This document shows positions 46,443 through 59,200 of a stretch of 64,000 bases of DNA, piece after piece (position 1 is the first letter of the stretch; every line of letters begins with the position of its first letter). The position numbers and the translations under genes were made by a program. Below the pieces are notes generated by a model, which saw only the letters and a program-made list of their open reading frames with translations, did no database searches and had not been told where the DNA came from. The DNA is taken from contig NC_056412.1 in the NCBI RefSeq assembly GCF_905147365.1, positions 7,990,001 through 8,054,000 on the forward strand, in the 5' to 3' direction. The stretch comes from Aricia agestis (Eukaryota; Arthropoda; Insecta; Lepidoptera; Lycaenidae).

Positions 46443-47240
46443 GTTGAAGGAAACTTTATCGTTTATATGTGTTTTATAGTAAGGACAATAAAATAATTAT
46501 GATTTTTTTAAACTCTAATTAGAGAACACTTCAAATTTTTACTGGAAACAATAGTTTTTTTAGGAAAATGAAGCTACAGAAATACAAAACTTTCAGACAT
46601 TTTGCATTTTGCAACATAATGCACTGTCTACTGTCATATGTCAACTGTCAAAACTCAAGCTTAACAATTTGTTTTTTTCTTATGGCAGCATTGTGTATAA
46701 TTTTTGCCGATCGCCATGCAAAAATCTTGTATCGAGATAGGTAGGTATTTATTTATGATATAAATATTTAAAAAAATCGTAAAATACGAGTCATTATATT
46801 CTTCCAAAACTTGGACACTTTATTACACTTTGATTGTAAAAATAAAAGTTTACGATTTTATACGATGTAAATAATAATGGAATTAATATAGAGAGGCATT
46901 CACATTACAATAAAAATAGAGTATTTTTATCAGGTTGCGGCATAAACCTATAATGCTATAATCTATTAAGTCTATGGGTTGCGGTGTAAAAGGGCCCATT
47001 CACATCACTGAAGCTCCTTGTGACTTGTCACTCACAAGTCTATTGTTTCCTTAAAATTCATTGGTGAAGTCTGGAACTATAAATGAAAAAAAAAAAACAT
47101 AAAATCAATATGGCTGACAACTGCCGGTCGGTTGGATTTGTGTTTTGATGGAAAAAGTAATTTCACATTTTGAATGAATTTCGTATTTTAATATTAATAA
47201 ATACACAATACATCTATATTCAATAACGTAACTGAAAGTC
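46443..47240. promoter_or_regulatory. Divergent TIPRL/Drp1 promoter interval
   Basis: The start codons of TIPRL (minus) and Drp1 (plus) are 798 bp apart with no other gene between. The interval should contain both 5' UTRs and both promoters. It is AT-rich, has no long ORF and, unlike most noncoding parts of this window, shows little recognisable transposon sequence. No specific factor site could be named. Confidence 0.55.
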
Positions 47241-50200
47241 ATGGAAGCACTAATACCAGTTATCAATAAACTTCAAGATGTCTTCAATACTGTTGGAGCC
47301 GATGCCATCCAATTACCTCAAATTATTGTACTCGGAAGTCAGGTAATTGCATTTGTTGTTCTATAAATAATGATCACTGGCCTATTACTTATTTTTATCC
47401 TTTACTTGTATGAAGAACGAGGGTGGTTATGTAAAATGACACTGGGTTCTTTGTCCCAGTTTCAGACGTTTGACTTGTCATTTGCAAATCGATTTACCGT
47501 TTGGATCTCGTATTTTAACATGAAATATTTATTTGTATATTTAGAGTTCCGGAAAAAGTTCAGTCATCGAAAGCCTCGTCGGTAAATCTTTCTTACCGAG
47601 GGGTCCTGGCATAGTGACTCGCCGACCTCTCATATTGCAATTGGTGTACAGCCCTAAAGACAGTAAGGAGCATAGGTCTGCAGAAGAAGGTAATTTAACA
47701 ATATTAATTATCTTAGGTTCTTAAATCTGGGTGGGTGCCTTATATACTCCAGTCAGCATGGATCCTAATCTTACTAATAAACAATTAAAAGGTCTGTCTA
47801 AGTCATATTATGAATTAATAAGTCTCATATTATAGTAATTCTCTCTGATTTTACAACAGTTTTATGTACTCAAATTCCTATTATTACCTCCATTGTGGAA
47901 AAACCAGACACAATAGCTTATCTACTGTTAGCGCGGTCGCCAGTGACCACTTGGGGCTTGAGGCATTAGAGGTCTAGATTGATAATATTATCAATAAACC
48001 TTGTATATTACAGTTCAAATTAACCTTTTAACTATTATTAGTTAACTGATTATAAATGAACATGTATTTAATAAATCATGTAGTCAGAAACATTTATTTT
48101 GAAAAAGGAATGAAACAACAACATGATAATTCATACTAAAATTGATCAAGTTCCTGGAAGTACAGTAACGATTTGTTTACATTTTTTGCAAAGTTCTTTG
48201 TTAACTCTCAATGCCATTGTTAATGTAATGATTATGCATGAATGTTTCTCATCAATAAATGGAACATGTGAAGTTCAATTGAAGTCAATTAACCCAATAA
48301 TTTTATCGCTTTAAAAGTAAAATTGTGAATACTATTTGTTTTAATTATTATTATTCATTTTTTATTAAAAAAATTAGACTGTTCTTAATATTTTCTATTT
48401 TGTAAAAATCTATCTAGAAATTTTCTATTTCGTTAAATTTGCAAAAATTCAAGTTTCATGCATAAGATTAAAGTATATCTTGCAATAATTATTCAAATTC
48501 TTTAATTCAGGCACAGTAAATTTAGAAGAATGGGGCAAATTCCTGCACACAAAGGAAAGAATCTATTCAAACTTCGAGGAAATTCGCAAGGAAATCGAAA
48601 GAGAAACAGATAGAATGGCTGGTAGTAACAAGGGAATATCCCCGGAGCCCATCAATCTAAAAATTTATTCCACAAAAGTTGTCAACCTTACACTAGTAGA
48701 TCTCCCAGGCATCACAAAGGTATAATTTATTATAATGGTTCTTTTATTTTTGTAATATTTAATATTAGCATTCCAGGATGTGATTGATAAAATAATTCCA
48801 ACATTACTAATTTGTCATTAGATACCCATTGGAGATCAACCCGAAGACATAGAGAATCAAATTAGAAATCTCATTGTCAAGCACATTTCAAATCCCAATT
48901 CTATAATACTAGCAGTTACGGCTGCTAATACTGATATGGCAACAAGTGAGGCTATCAAACTAGCGAAAGATGTGGACCCAGATGGAAGAAGGACTCTAGC
49001 AGTGGTCACCAAGCTTGATCTCATGGATGCTGGTAAGTCAATAGACATTTTTGCAATATTTTAAGTGTGTTACAACTATTTTCCTGTGTTGATATAATAT
49101 ATGTCGTAGGATTATTTGATTAATCGAATTATCGCGAAAATAAAAAACTAGAGATTTCGCGAAAACACGGATAATTAGATAATGCTGTTTATCTTTTACA
49201 ATTTTTCCAAAAAAAAGTTAGTTTTTTTTTGGGAAAACGCGAGTTGCCTTAGTAACATTGCACATTTTTAATGCTGATTGGCTTGATTTTTGCTTACTGG
49301 CCAACTCTTATTCTGATTGGTTACTATATTTTCCTATGTATCTTTGAGGTATTACACTTATTATTATAGAATTATAAAGGGTAAGAAATGACAATGCCTC
49401 TTCATAGGAACTTTACTTTTTATTTAACCTTTTGCTCATCTCAACCATAACCTCAGAATTAGGTTCTATTGAACTTTCAGCACTAATTTCACTTGTATCA
49501 GTCATTTTGTATTTACAGACACACTTTTAGATAACTTTTCGCACTATTTTTCAAGTCTAACTGCAATTTTAAACACATTAAAATATATAAAAAACTGCTA
49601 GCTGGCTTACAAAAACAACCACAAACAAAACAACGCGTAACAATAAATTGACATTTAAAACGTCAAGTCTTCAACCAATCAGAGAAGATGTTGTTATGGG
49701 GCACTTAAACCGACCAATCAGTGATTTTTTTCGATAATAATAACGATTTGTTTCGCAATCTTACTAAGGGAAGTATTACATTATCTATACTAATATTATA
49801 AATGCGAAAGTATCTCTGTCTGTCTGTCTCGCTTTCACGCCAAAACTACTGAACCGATTGCAATGAAATTTTGTACACAGTTATTCTAGAGTCTGAGAAA
49901 GGACATAGGCTACATTTTGATGTGGGAAAATATCTTATTTCCATGAAAATATCGATGAAAATTAATTCGCATTGCGCGTGGCCAGGGCTCATCCCGGGGG
50001 TCCTGGGTTCGAGTCCCGCAGGCGGAACAAAAAGTTTTCAATGTTCCTGGGTCTTGGATGTGTATAAAAATAATATTTCAAAAATCTTAAATATATTTTA
50101 TGTATAATATTATAAAAAATCCAGAAATATATCGATGCAATGAACATTTTAGTTCTAATACGATTCAACAGATGGCGTTTTATTTTTACTTCATTGTAAC

Positions 50201-53200
50201 ATAGAACTAATCATACTTATTAGTTATTATGTTTTTGTTTATAGTTTTTATTACGTTAGAATATTATGTTTAATAATATTATCACTTGGTATAATAATAA
50301 TCAATCTATCTTATAGAACTCCTACTGCATTTCTAAGGAGTTCGAGTGTACCGTGTTGGCCTATATTCCATCCAGAAAATATATCAATGCAATCAACATT
50401 TTAATTCTAATATATGAAAACAGATGGCGCTTTATTTTTTACTTCATTATTGTAACAGAACTAATCATACCTACTTTATTATATATTATTGTTTTTATTC
50501 ATAACTAGCTGTTGCCCGCGACTTCGTCCGCGTGGACTTTAGTTTATAGCGCGCGGTGTCAACAAAATTTGTGTCAAATTTAAAAACTTTTTAAAACCCT
50601 GGTAAGTGGTACCCCTCTTAGGGCCGCGCAGCGCGCTACACCGGAATGGCAGCGCTGAAAGTGCTCGCCTCGCCGCTGCCATTCCGGTGTAGTGCGGCCC
50701 TTAATTAATCAAAATACCCAAAAACAGCTGTGCAGTGTGCACATAATCTATACTAATATTATAAATGCGAAAGTATCTCTGTCTGTCTGTCTGTCTGTCA
50801 GTTTCGCTTTCACGCCATACGCCAAAACTACCGAACCGATTGTAATTAAATTTTGTATACAGATAGTCTAAAGCCTGAGAAAGGACATAGGCTACTTTTT
50901 TACTTGAAAAAAGGGTTGTAAGGGTCGTAAATTTGTTCAAAAAATTCATAATAGATGGCCCCGTGCGTCTTCTACATCGCGCTGACGCTTGCTCAAAAGT
51001 CATTCTATAAGAGGTGGTATCTTACATTTTTTTCGATTGTTATATCTATTCTACGGTATTAAATAACTCAGTACTTTATCTGTGCAGGCAGTGACGTAAC
51101 CTTAAGACCAAATTTCACCAACGACTGTTAAAGTTAATGCTCGAATTAGTATCACGTTAGCTGTTTCGTTTTTCATATGAATGAAAGAGAAGACAGGACA
51201 TTTTAACAAGCTGTTAACACTAACAGACGTTGGTGAAATTGGGGCTAAACCTATCAATGATAAATAGTTTATGGGTAAAGTTATGTAATTGGGGGGCTAA
51301 ATAAGCTTTAAAATTTGGCATAAAATATAAAGTTTAATATACAAAAATGAAGTACTTATTGTGTGCATACTGCACAGCTGTATTGATTTAAGGGGTACCA
51401 GGGTTTTTTAATAAAAGCTTTTGACACCAATTTTGTTGACATCGCGCGCTATAAACTGAAGTCCACGCGGACGAAGTCGCGGGCAACAGCTAGTCATTTA
51501 TATATGATCATTTCTATGATCATATACAGTGTGTAACAAAAATAAGTGATAATACTTTATGGTGTGTACGTGCTCCTTGTATAGAGTTCACTGTGAAAGT
51601 AGCATCTCTGAAAGACGAATTTTTTTTTTCACTTTTGTATGGGCAAGGGCCCGAACGTCATGAGTTCCCCAATACAAAAGTGAAAAAAATTTTTGGTCTT
51701 TCAGCGCTCCTACTTTCACAGTGAACTCTCTACAAGGAACATGTACACACCCTAAAGTATTATCACTTATTTTTGTTACACCCTGTATAGAATCCAATAT
51801 ATATATGATCATTTGATCATATCTGCATATTACATTATCATTTTTCATTGATCCAATTTTACGTCATATGTGGTTTCAATAGCCAATGGAGAGCGCTAAC
51901 GCTGACAGGTATTGACGTCAGGGTTACTAGATCTCAGAGAATTCGATTTGTCAAAAGACATCGTCCTTTTTAATATGGCTTGTTTTTTGTTATTTCAGCA
52001 AGATTATCCAAGTATATAATTAGAAAAATAATTACATTACATTATTTGAAACATATTAACGAACAAGAAATTAAAAGACTCTTTTTTATATTAAATAACT
52101 GGCAACACCTATTTCTATGACCGTATTGGATCCAATCTCCCAGCAAATGTCAAAAATCTATGATCAAGGAAGAAATGAATCATATGTCTATATTACATTA
52201 TCCAATATCATTGACTCAATGATCTCGGATCCAATATATATGATAATCTAATATCCCCCTAAGGCGACTCGCGTTTTCGCGAAAACACGACCTTTTGTCA
52301 GTAAGGTTGAAAAAATATGTAATCACCATAGTCTAATTATCCGTGTTTTCGCGAAGCCCTAGAATTTTCGCGACAATCCGATTTATCAAATCATCCTACG
52401 ACATATACATTGTTTCCTGTGTTGATATAATACATTGTTATGAATTCTAAAACTATTTTATTTATTTATAGTAAGAGGTATCTCATTAAAAATGCCTTTT
52501 TTTAAGTTTCAGATATTATTAGTTTGGCAGCACGTTTATTTCTTAATTTTAAGTTGAGTTTTAATGAGTTTGTTAACCTCAGTTTTATTAAATTGAATGA
52601 ATATTTTAATTTTGTATTAAATCTTATTATGCAATGTTGGGTATGGAAGAAATTCATTGTAGTGAACTTAATCTATACTTATATAATATTACAAAGTTGA
52701 GAGTTTTTTTGTTTGAACGCGCTAATCTCAGGAACTACTGGTCCGATTTGAAAAAATTATCACAGAAAAGAAGTAGACCATGTGAAGACTATTTTTTGTG
52801 GACTAATTAAATATCAACATAATAGGGTTATATTCTACGAATAATAAGAAGTAAGAACTAAGGAACAGTAACTGTGTCAAAAAATTTGTTCCGATTCTAC
52901 AAAATGCGACCCAAATACATGCATACTTTAAGCAAAAAGAGTCCCGAATACATGCAAGAATTTTGTGTAATTATAGAAGTGATGACAATGATTGTCAACG
53001 GCTTTATTTTGTCAATTTGAATGTAGTGTTTCTCTTCTAGCTTGCCATATTATTTTAGTGTGTGAAAAGAACCTAGAGAACCAAATTCAAAACGATTGAA
53101 GTATGGGAGTTACCTTAGTTTTTTTATTTGTAGGTTTATATTTTATAATTTTGATAAAAAAATTGGATATGCCCCCTTAAATATTCATTTTATTTTGTTT

Positions 53201-56200
53201 TTTGTATTTGTTGTTATAGGGGAAACAGGCAGAGGAACAGACATCAAAGTCCTAGTAATAAGGTCCCTTTTTTACCCTAAAGATGGGTATGGAACCCTAA
53301 AGATGTATAAATTGGCAATATTTCTTAGTTATTATGATTATTTTGAAAGAGTTCAGTTACACTTTTTTTTTTCTTAATGTGTAGGTCCCTTTTTCAGGCA
53401 CGGATGCGATCGATATTTTGTGTGGACGTGTTATTCCCGTGAAATTGGGTATCATTGGTGTCGTCAACAGATCACAGCAAGACATCATAGATAACAAATC
53501 TATTGAGGTAATTATATTTCTCTGATAGATCTATTATAAAACAGTTGACTCTTAAATATAAAAAAACTGAATCTTAGAGATGATAAACACTGTTACTTTA
53601 ATCTGAAGATAAAGCAACTAATAATATTCTATCAACCTACTTGGTGTGAAGAAATCAAATCAGTATATTAACTGTATTTTTTCATGACTCGGTAATAAGA
53701 GTACAAAAACAAGCTCTATGTTGTGGTTTAGTGGTCACACTATCTTATGTTACATTGCAAATGAGTCATTACACCACTATTGTTAGCATCACTTATCACT
53801 ATCTTTGATACAGTGACTGAACTTAGTGTTTCTTATTAATAAAAGTATAATATGTAGGTACTACAAAGTTTGCACCATATTGCTGAATAGGTAACTAAAG
53901 TATTGTTGAATGATTTTGAGTTAATGACAATATATTATCAGTCAATGCTGGCTTAAACCAGTAATAGTAGAATGCCTGTATTTAATATGTAGGACAACAA
54001 TAAAGCGAATCGTCATAGTGTTCAAGAGTGCAATAACATCTTTTATGTTATTCATTTTCCCCTATCATATTATTGTAATGTATAATAAACTCCAAAATGT
54101 ATTTTGCTATGAAAGACATTATTAATAGAATTAGTAAAAGATAAATAAAATATTATATCAGGTATGTTGTATGTCATCACAATAAAAAATATATTCAATG
54201 TGAGTAAGGGTATCTTTAAGAGGATTCCACACCGCCGTTTTTCCATACAAACGCTGTCCCCTGTTTCCTCCCTGGATGCCGGTAGAGTTATGATTTTTTT
54301 CCTGAATGTCTATGGCCACTATTAGCATGTCCCTATGTTTTCTTTTTTTTTTCATAATTTTATTAATAAAAAAGATAAGAACGTCCAAAAACCCAAAAAA
54401 GGGCCAGATTTTCCTCTGTGTTCAAACATCCAGAAAACAAAACTGGCTAAAATATACAAAAAAAATAAAACATAGGAACACAGCTCAAGCCTTGCTTTAA
54501 TTCTTAATGAAAAAAGTACTTAAATCGATTAAGTTTTGGAGAAGGAATCAGCGGATAACGAATCGTAGATTTTCTGTTCTTTTATTAGAACTTTTGTCGT
54601 GTTGTCTTTATCGCGCTCTCCGGTGGGAGACTTGAGATTGGTGAGACAGCAATACATTTTGAAATACCTATTTTCAATTTCTCTCGCCCCTGGTGTATCC
54701 TCTTAACCGACTTCCAAAAAGAAGGAGGTTATTTAAGCTATACTGGTGGCTGGTGGTGGATAAATGGTTCAAATATCATAAGATCTATTGTAGAGTATTA
54801 AAAAGCTGATAGAAATATTTGCAGGCTAAACATCGTATTAATAGATTTTTATTTTTTTATTGAAGGACTCGCTAAAAGCCGAGGCGACGTACCTTCAACG
54901 GCGGTACCCGACCATAGCGACGCGCAACGGTACACCCTATCTGGCCAAGACACTAAACAGACTCCTCATGCACCATATACGAGACTGCTTACCGGAACTA
55001 AAGGTAACAAATAATAATATAGAAAGTTTTTTCCCAATCCTATATAATTAAAAATATATTAAGTAATTGATTTTAAATAGAGATGTAGTATATTCTTTTC
55101 GCAATCTCATAAATATTACACTTGTAGTGAAAAAAACTAGACAGTGTGTATTGGTTTCATGTCATAATTTATTATTATCTCAAGAATATAGCATACTTCG
55201 ATGTAGAATTCGTATCGTAATAGTCGTAATTGCATCACTAAATGGTTGTAAATAATTGCAGGTGCGCGTTAATGTCATGATATCACAGTTCCAATCGTTG
55301 CTCAGCTCGTACGGAGAAGATGTGTCGGATAAATCACAAACTCTACTACAAATTATCACGAAATTCGCCAGCGCCTACTGTTCTACTATAGAGGGAACAG
55401 CGAGAAACATAGAGACCACGGAACTGTGCGGCGGCGCGCGAATTTGTTATATTTTCCATGAAACATTTGGCAGAACTCTGGACTCCATACATCCTCTTGT
55501 TGGTGAGTCGAGACATTGTAATTTTAAATTCATAAACGAATGTAAACTATAGCATCCTCTTGTCCTCCGTCAAGTGGCTTTTCCAACATATAGACAAGGA
55601 GAAACATTGTATAGTCTATTGTTATAAATTCTTATTAGTAAAGGTGATCGCACATTTATCAGCAAGCTCGTGCCGTACGCGATGCATATTAGAATTCGTT
55701 GTATGAAAGTATGTGAAACATTCGTCCGCACTATACGCGCCGCATTTCGTGTACTATGCGGTGCTGACAAATGTGTATTCACCGGTCAGCTTATGAGTAA
55801 TAAACGTTATTAAATAAAGTTTCTAACTTTTTTGTTATTATAGTTCCTCGTCTAATTGTTTGATATTTGTAGGTTTGACGCGCATGGACATACTGACTGC
55901 CATCAGGAACGCGACGGGGCCCCGGCCCGCGCTGTTTGTGCCCGAAGTCTCCTTCGAGCTGCTTGTCAAGCGACAGATCAGAAGATTAGAGGACCCATCT
56001 TTACGATGTGTTGAATTGGTAAATAAGTCCAGTCAATATGAGGGTAGGGAAAAATACAGAACTAAAAACGAAAATGTTAAATGTCGAGTTTTATTGTATT
56101 ACAAGTTACAAATGCACCACTGATTGACCAGTAATGTACCATCGAGGAAGTTGATTCCTATGCAATTGACATACCAACGTTATTTGGTCGAATATGTCAA

Positions 56201-59200
56201 TTCAATGTTAATTGTGATCTGTCAGCTGGGTTTGACGTAACGCGACCAAACTACTTAGGTCCCCGATTTGCATAGGAATCAACTTCTCTGATAGTACTTA
56301 ACCATAATTCTACCAAATCGCCAAACTGATGCCTGAAAAATAAATACAATCTAAAATCGTAAGCAATGAAGCACAGAATGATTGTGGCACAGTGTTGAAA
56401 TTCTAAGTTTAATAGTTTATTAAGTAATAATAAAGTTATAGTAATATAATAGATACATTAAAATACTAAAAAGATAAAACTGACAAAAAAAAAAATTTGA
56501 TTAAACTTGCAGTATTCCATAAGTTGAACAATACCTATAGTACCGTACATGAATAAAAGAATCACTTAAATCGGACTCGTAGTTCAGGAGATATGCGAAC
56601 ACAAACGTAAAAACATACATATATAAACAGTTGTGGAAATATTACCTACATACGGGTCGAATTGATAACCTCCTTTTTTGAAGTCTGTTAAAAATACGTG
56701 GCAGAACGTTACCGTCGCCTGCAATATCTTTTTGTCAGGTGCACGAGGAGATGCAGCGCATCGTGCAGCACTGCGGCACGGAGGTGCAGCAGGAGATGCT
56801 GCGGTTCCCGCGCCTGCACCAGCGCATCGTCGACGTCGTCACGCAGCTGCTGCGCACGCGCCTGCCCGCCACCAACGCCATGGTATTTTATTTTACTACT
56901 TTTTTTAAGCTACGATAGATTATTATTTATTAGTAATGCTCCTGCTCCACCTGCGTTAGCGTTAACGTTAACTTTATGTCGAACTGCGCGTCGCCTTATG
57001 CATTAACATTGCGCGTTGGCTACATTTAGGCATTAACATTCCAAAGGCATGGTTCTAATTGAGGCAATTTTAAAAATCACAACCTCGTATTTCCATTTCA
57101 TTCGCGCCAAAAGAAAGCATACATGTCGTTCCTCTACGCATGCGTCATGCGGAATGAGCCGGCGTTAATGTAGCCAATATCCTTTAGCACATTACAGTGC
57201 GCGGGAATTCCCTATTAAAAAAAATCTTGGAAGATCCTTATTACAGAATGTATAAGCTATACAATGATTTGTCCTCCGTCAAGTTGCTTTTCTAATGTAA
57301 TACAAAACATCGATAACTTTCCTATTCGCATACGGCTTAGCGTCTAGTGTCTTCATTCCGACAGGAACTAATAGGCATTAACAAGAGTTCCAATTTCGTT
57401 ATTTAGTCACTCTAAAATTCGAGAACAGCTGAACCGATTTTGCTGATTTTAGCCTTCAAATATTCGTGGACGTCCAGAGGTTTATACTAGCCTTCTAGTG
57501 GTACGAAGTTTACCGGGTCATCTAGTTTTGAAATAACGTACGTTTTCGTCGTCAGGTGGAGAACCTAGTTGCGATCGAGCTGGCGTACATCAACACGAAG
57601 CACCCGGACTTTCACCGCGAGGCGGCGCTAGTGTCGGGGCTGCTAAAGGGCTCCGACCGACCGACACCCTCGCCGCACCCGCTGCAGCCCAGCCCGGTAC
57701 ACAACATGATCAAAGTACACAATACATTTTCTATATCGACTAACAACACTGACCTACTAAACTGTCGTCTAGTGCACTTGGAGCCACCGCTAAAATCTTG
57801 AGGCTCTGTCAACTTACTAAAGTGCTCCGTATAATAATTATAAAATTTGATTTGTTGATATTATGTAGGTGGATTGTGGAAATAAATCGAACGACTTAGA
57901 GCGCTTACAGACGAATGGCTCTTGTGAACGACACGCGTCGGCGGTAGTCGACGGCACGCGTCAACGGCAGTCGACGGCAGCTGTCGATAGTTGACGGCTG
58001 CCGTTGGCAAGTGCTGTTCGTCTGTAAGAAGCCGTAAAAAATATAACAAACGTATTTTGGAACATGTACTTTTACAGATGGCACAGAGCAGAGAGCGGAA
58101 AAAAACAATGTTGCCAACTTACATACGGGGCTGTCAACTTAAAATAATATTGTCGCGTTTATTATCAACATGATCGTTTTGAATATTCCATATCCTTCTA
58201 TACGCTTAGGGCGTCCTATTGAAGGAATGACCAAAGTTTAAAATTAAATCAGTTGGTGGATTATGTTAAAATATAATCTTACAACACAGTAGGCTACTTG
58301 ACCTAATTTTTTTCTTCATGCTAATCGCTTCTTAATCATTCATTTTCACAAAAAAAAAACTAATATTTTAATATTTTACACAGTAGAAACCCATAAAAAT
58401 GTTGATTGAAAAATAATATGCCTTATAAATGGCGCCGAAAACACTGTCCGCCATAGTGTGACGTCATACGTTTTGTATTTTAAACTCTTTTTACTGAACA
58501 TGTTTTTATGTGCTAAATGTACGAGTCTAAAAGTGCCCAAAAATTATAAAATAATTAAATAAGAGATTATAAATCATTTGTAATGTTGAAAACTTTTGGA
58601 GAAAAGTTTTGGCCATTTCATTTCCCGTCTACAATAAATGGAGATAATATATAAAACTGATGTTTTATTTGAATTATTCAAGAAAATATATTTTAGAAAT
58701 CTTTCTAGGCTTATTCTTATTATTTATGTACAAATAAACTTGCATATAACGAGCGCGGTAAATAAAAGATACTAAATTAGGAGTCTGATGACGTCACATC
58801 CGAATCGGAAGTACGCCAAAAGCGTTTTCGTCAGTACAAATCCTATTTTCATAAAATCGTATTTTCAAATCGACTTTATTTATCAATCATAAGCTTTTAT
58901 TTGATGATAAGGGTGAAATACGGTTTCCTAGGCCAAGTTCTAGAAATATGCATTTGTTCAATGAAATTGAATATAGGTCAAGTAGCCTGTTGCATTCTCA
59001 TCAATCTAAAAATATTTTTTATCATGATATGAAAATATCAAGATGAGCCATTTATTATTCAAGTTTCATTCATGAAAGTCGAAAGTTCTTAAAATAAATA
59101 CGAGATTTGCCATTTGGGATAAGACTAAACTAGTAACCTCTAACACTATTAATTTATAAGCTAAAGATGAAAAATTACTCAAGTAAGAAATATTTTAGAA

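Larger units (their letters stand above)
49099..52406. mobile_element. 3.3-kb inverted-repeat element filling Drp1 intron 4
   Basis: ATATGTCGTAGGATTATTTGAT at the left and its inverse (ATCAAATCATCCTACGACATAT) at the right. Second-order pairing involves TTCGCGAAAACACGGATAAT. TTTCCTGTGTTGATATAATA is directly repeated at 49080-49099 and 52413-52432. No transposase was seen. The inside holds Helitrons, a SINE and two MITEs. Confidence 0.75.

Noticed and set aside
56678..57006. Ala/His/Cys-rich ORFs over a GC-rich patch
   Set aside because: Out-of-frame shadows of Drp1 exon 9, which is GC-rich.
57697..57801. Read-through extension of Drp1 exon 10 to the stop at 57799
   Set aside because: Frame stays open, but the donor GTACAC after AGCCCG and the next exon in phase give the expected protein; kept only as a possible short isoform.
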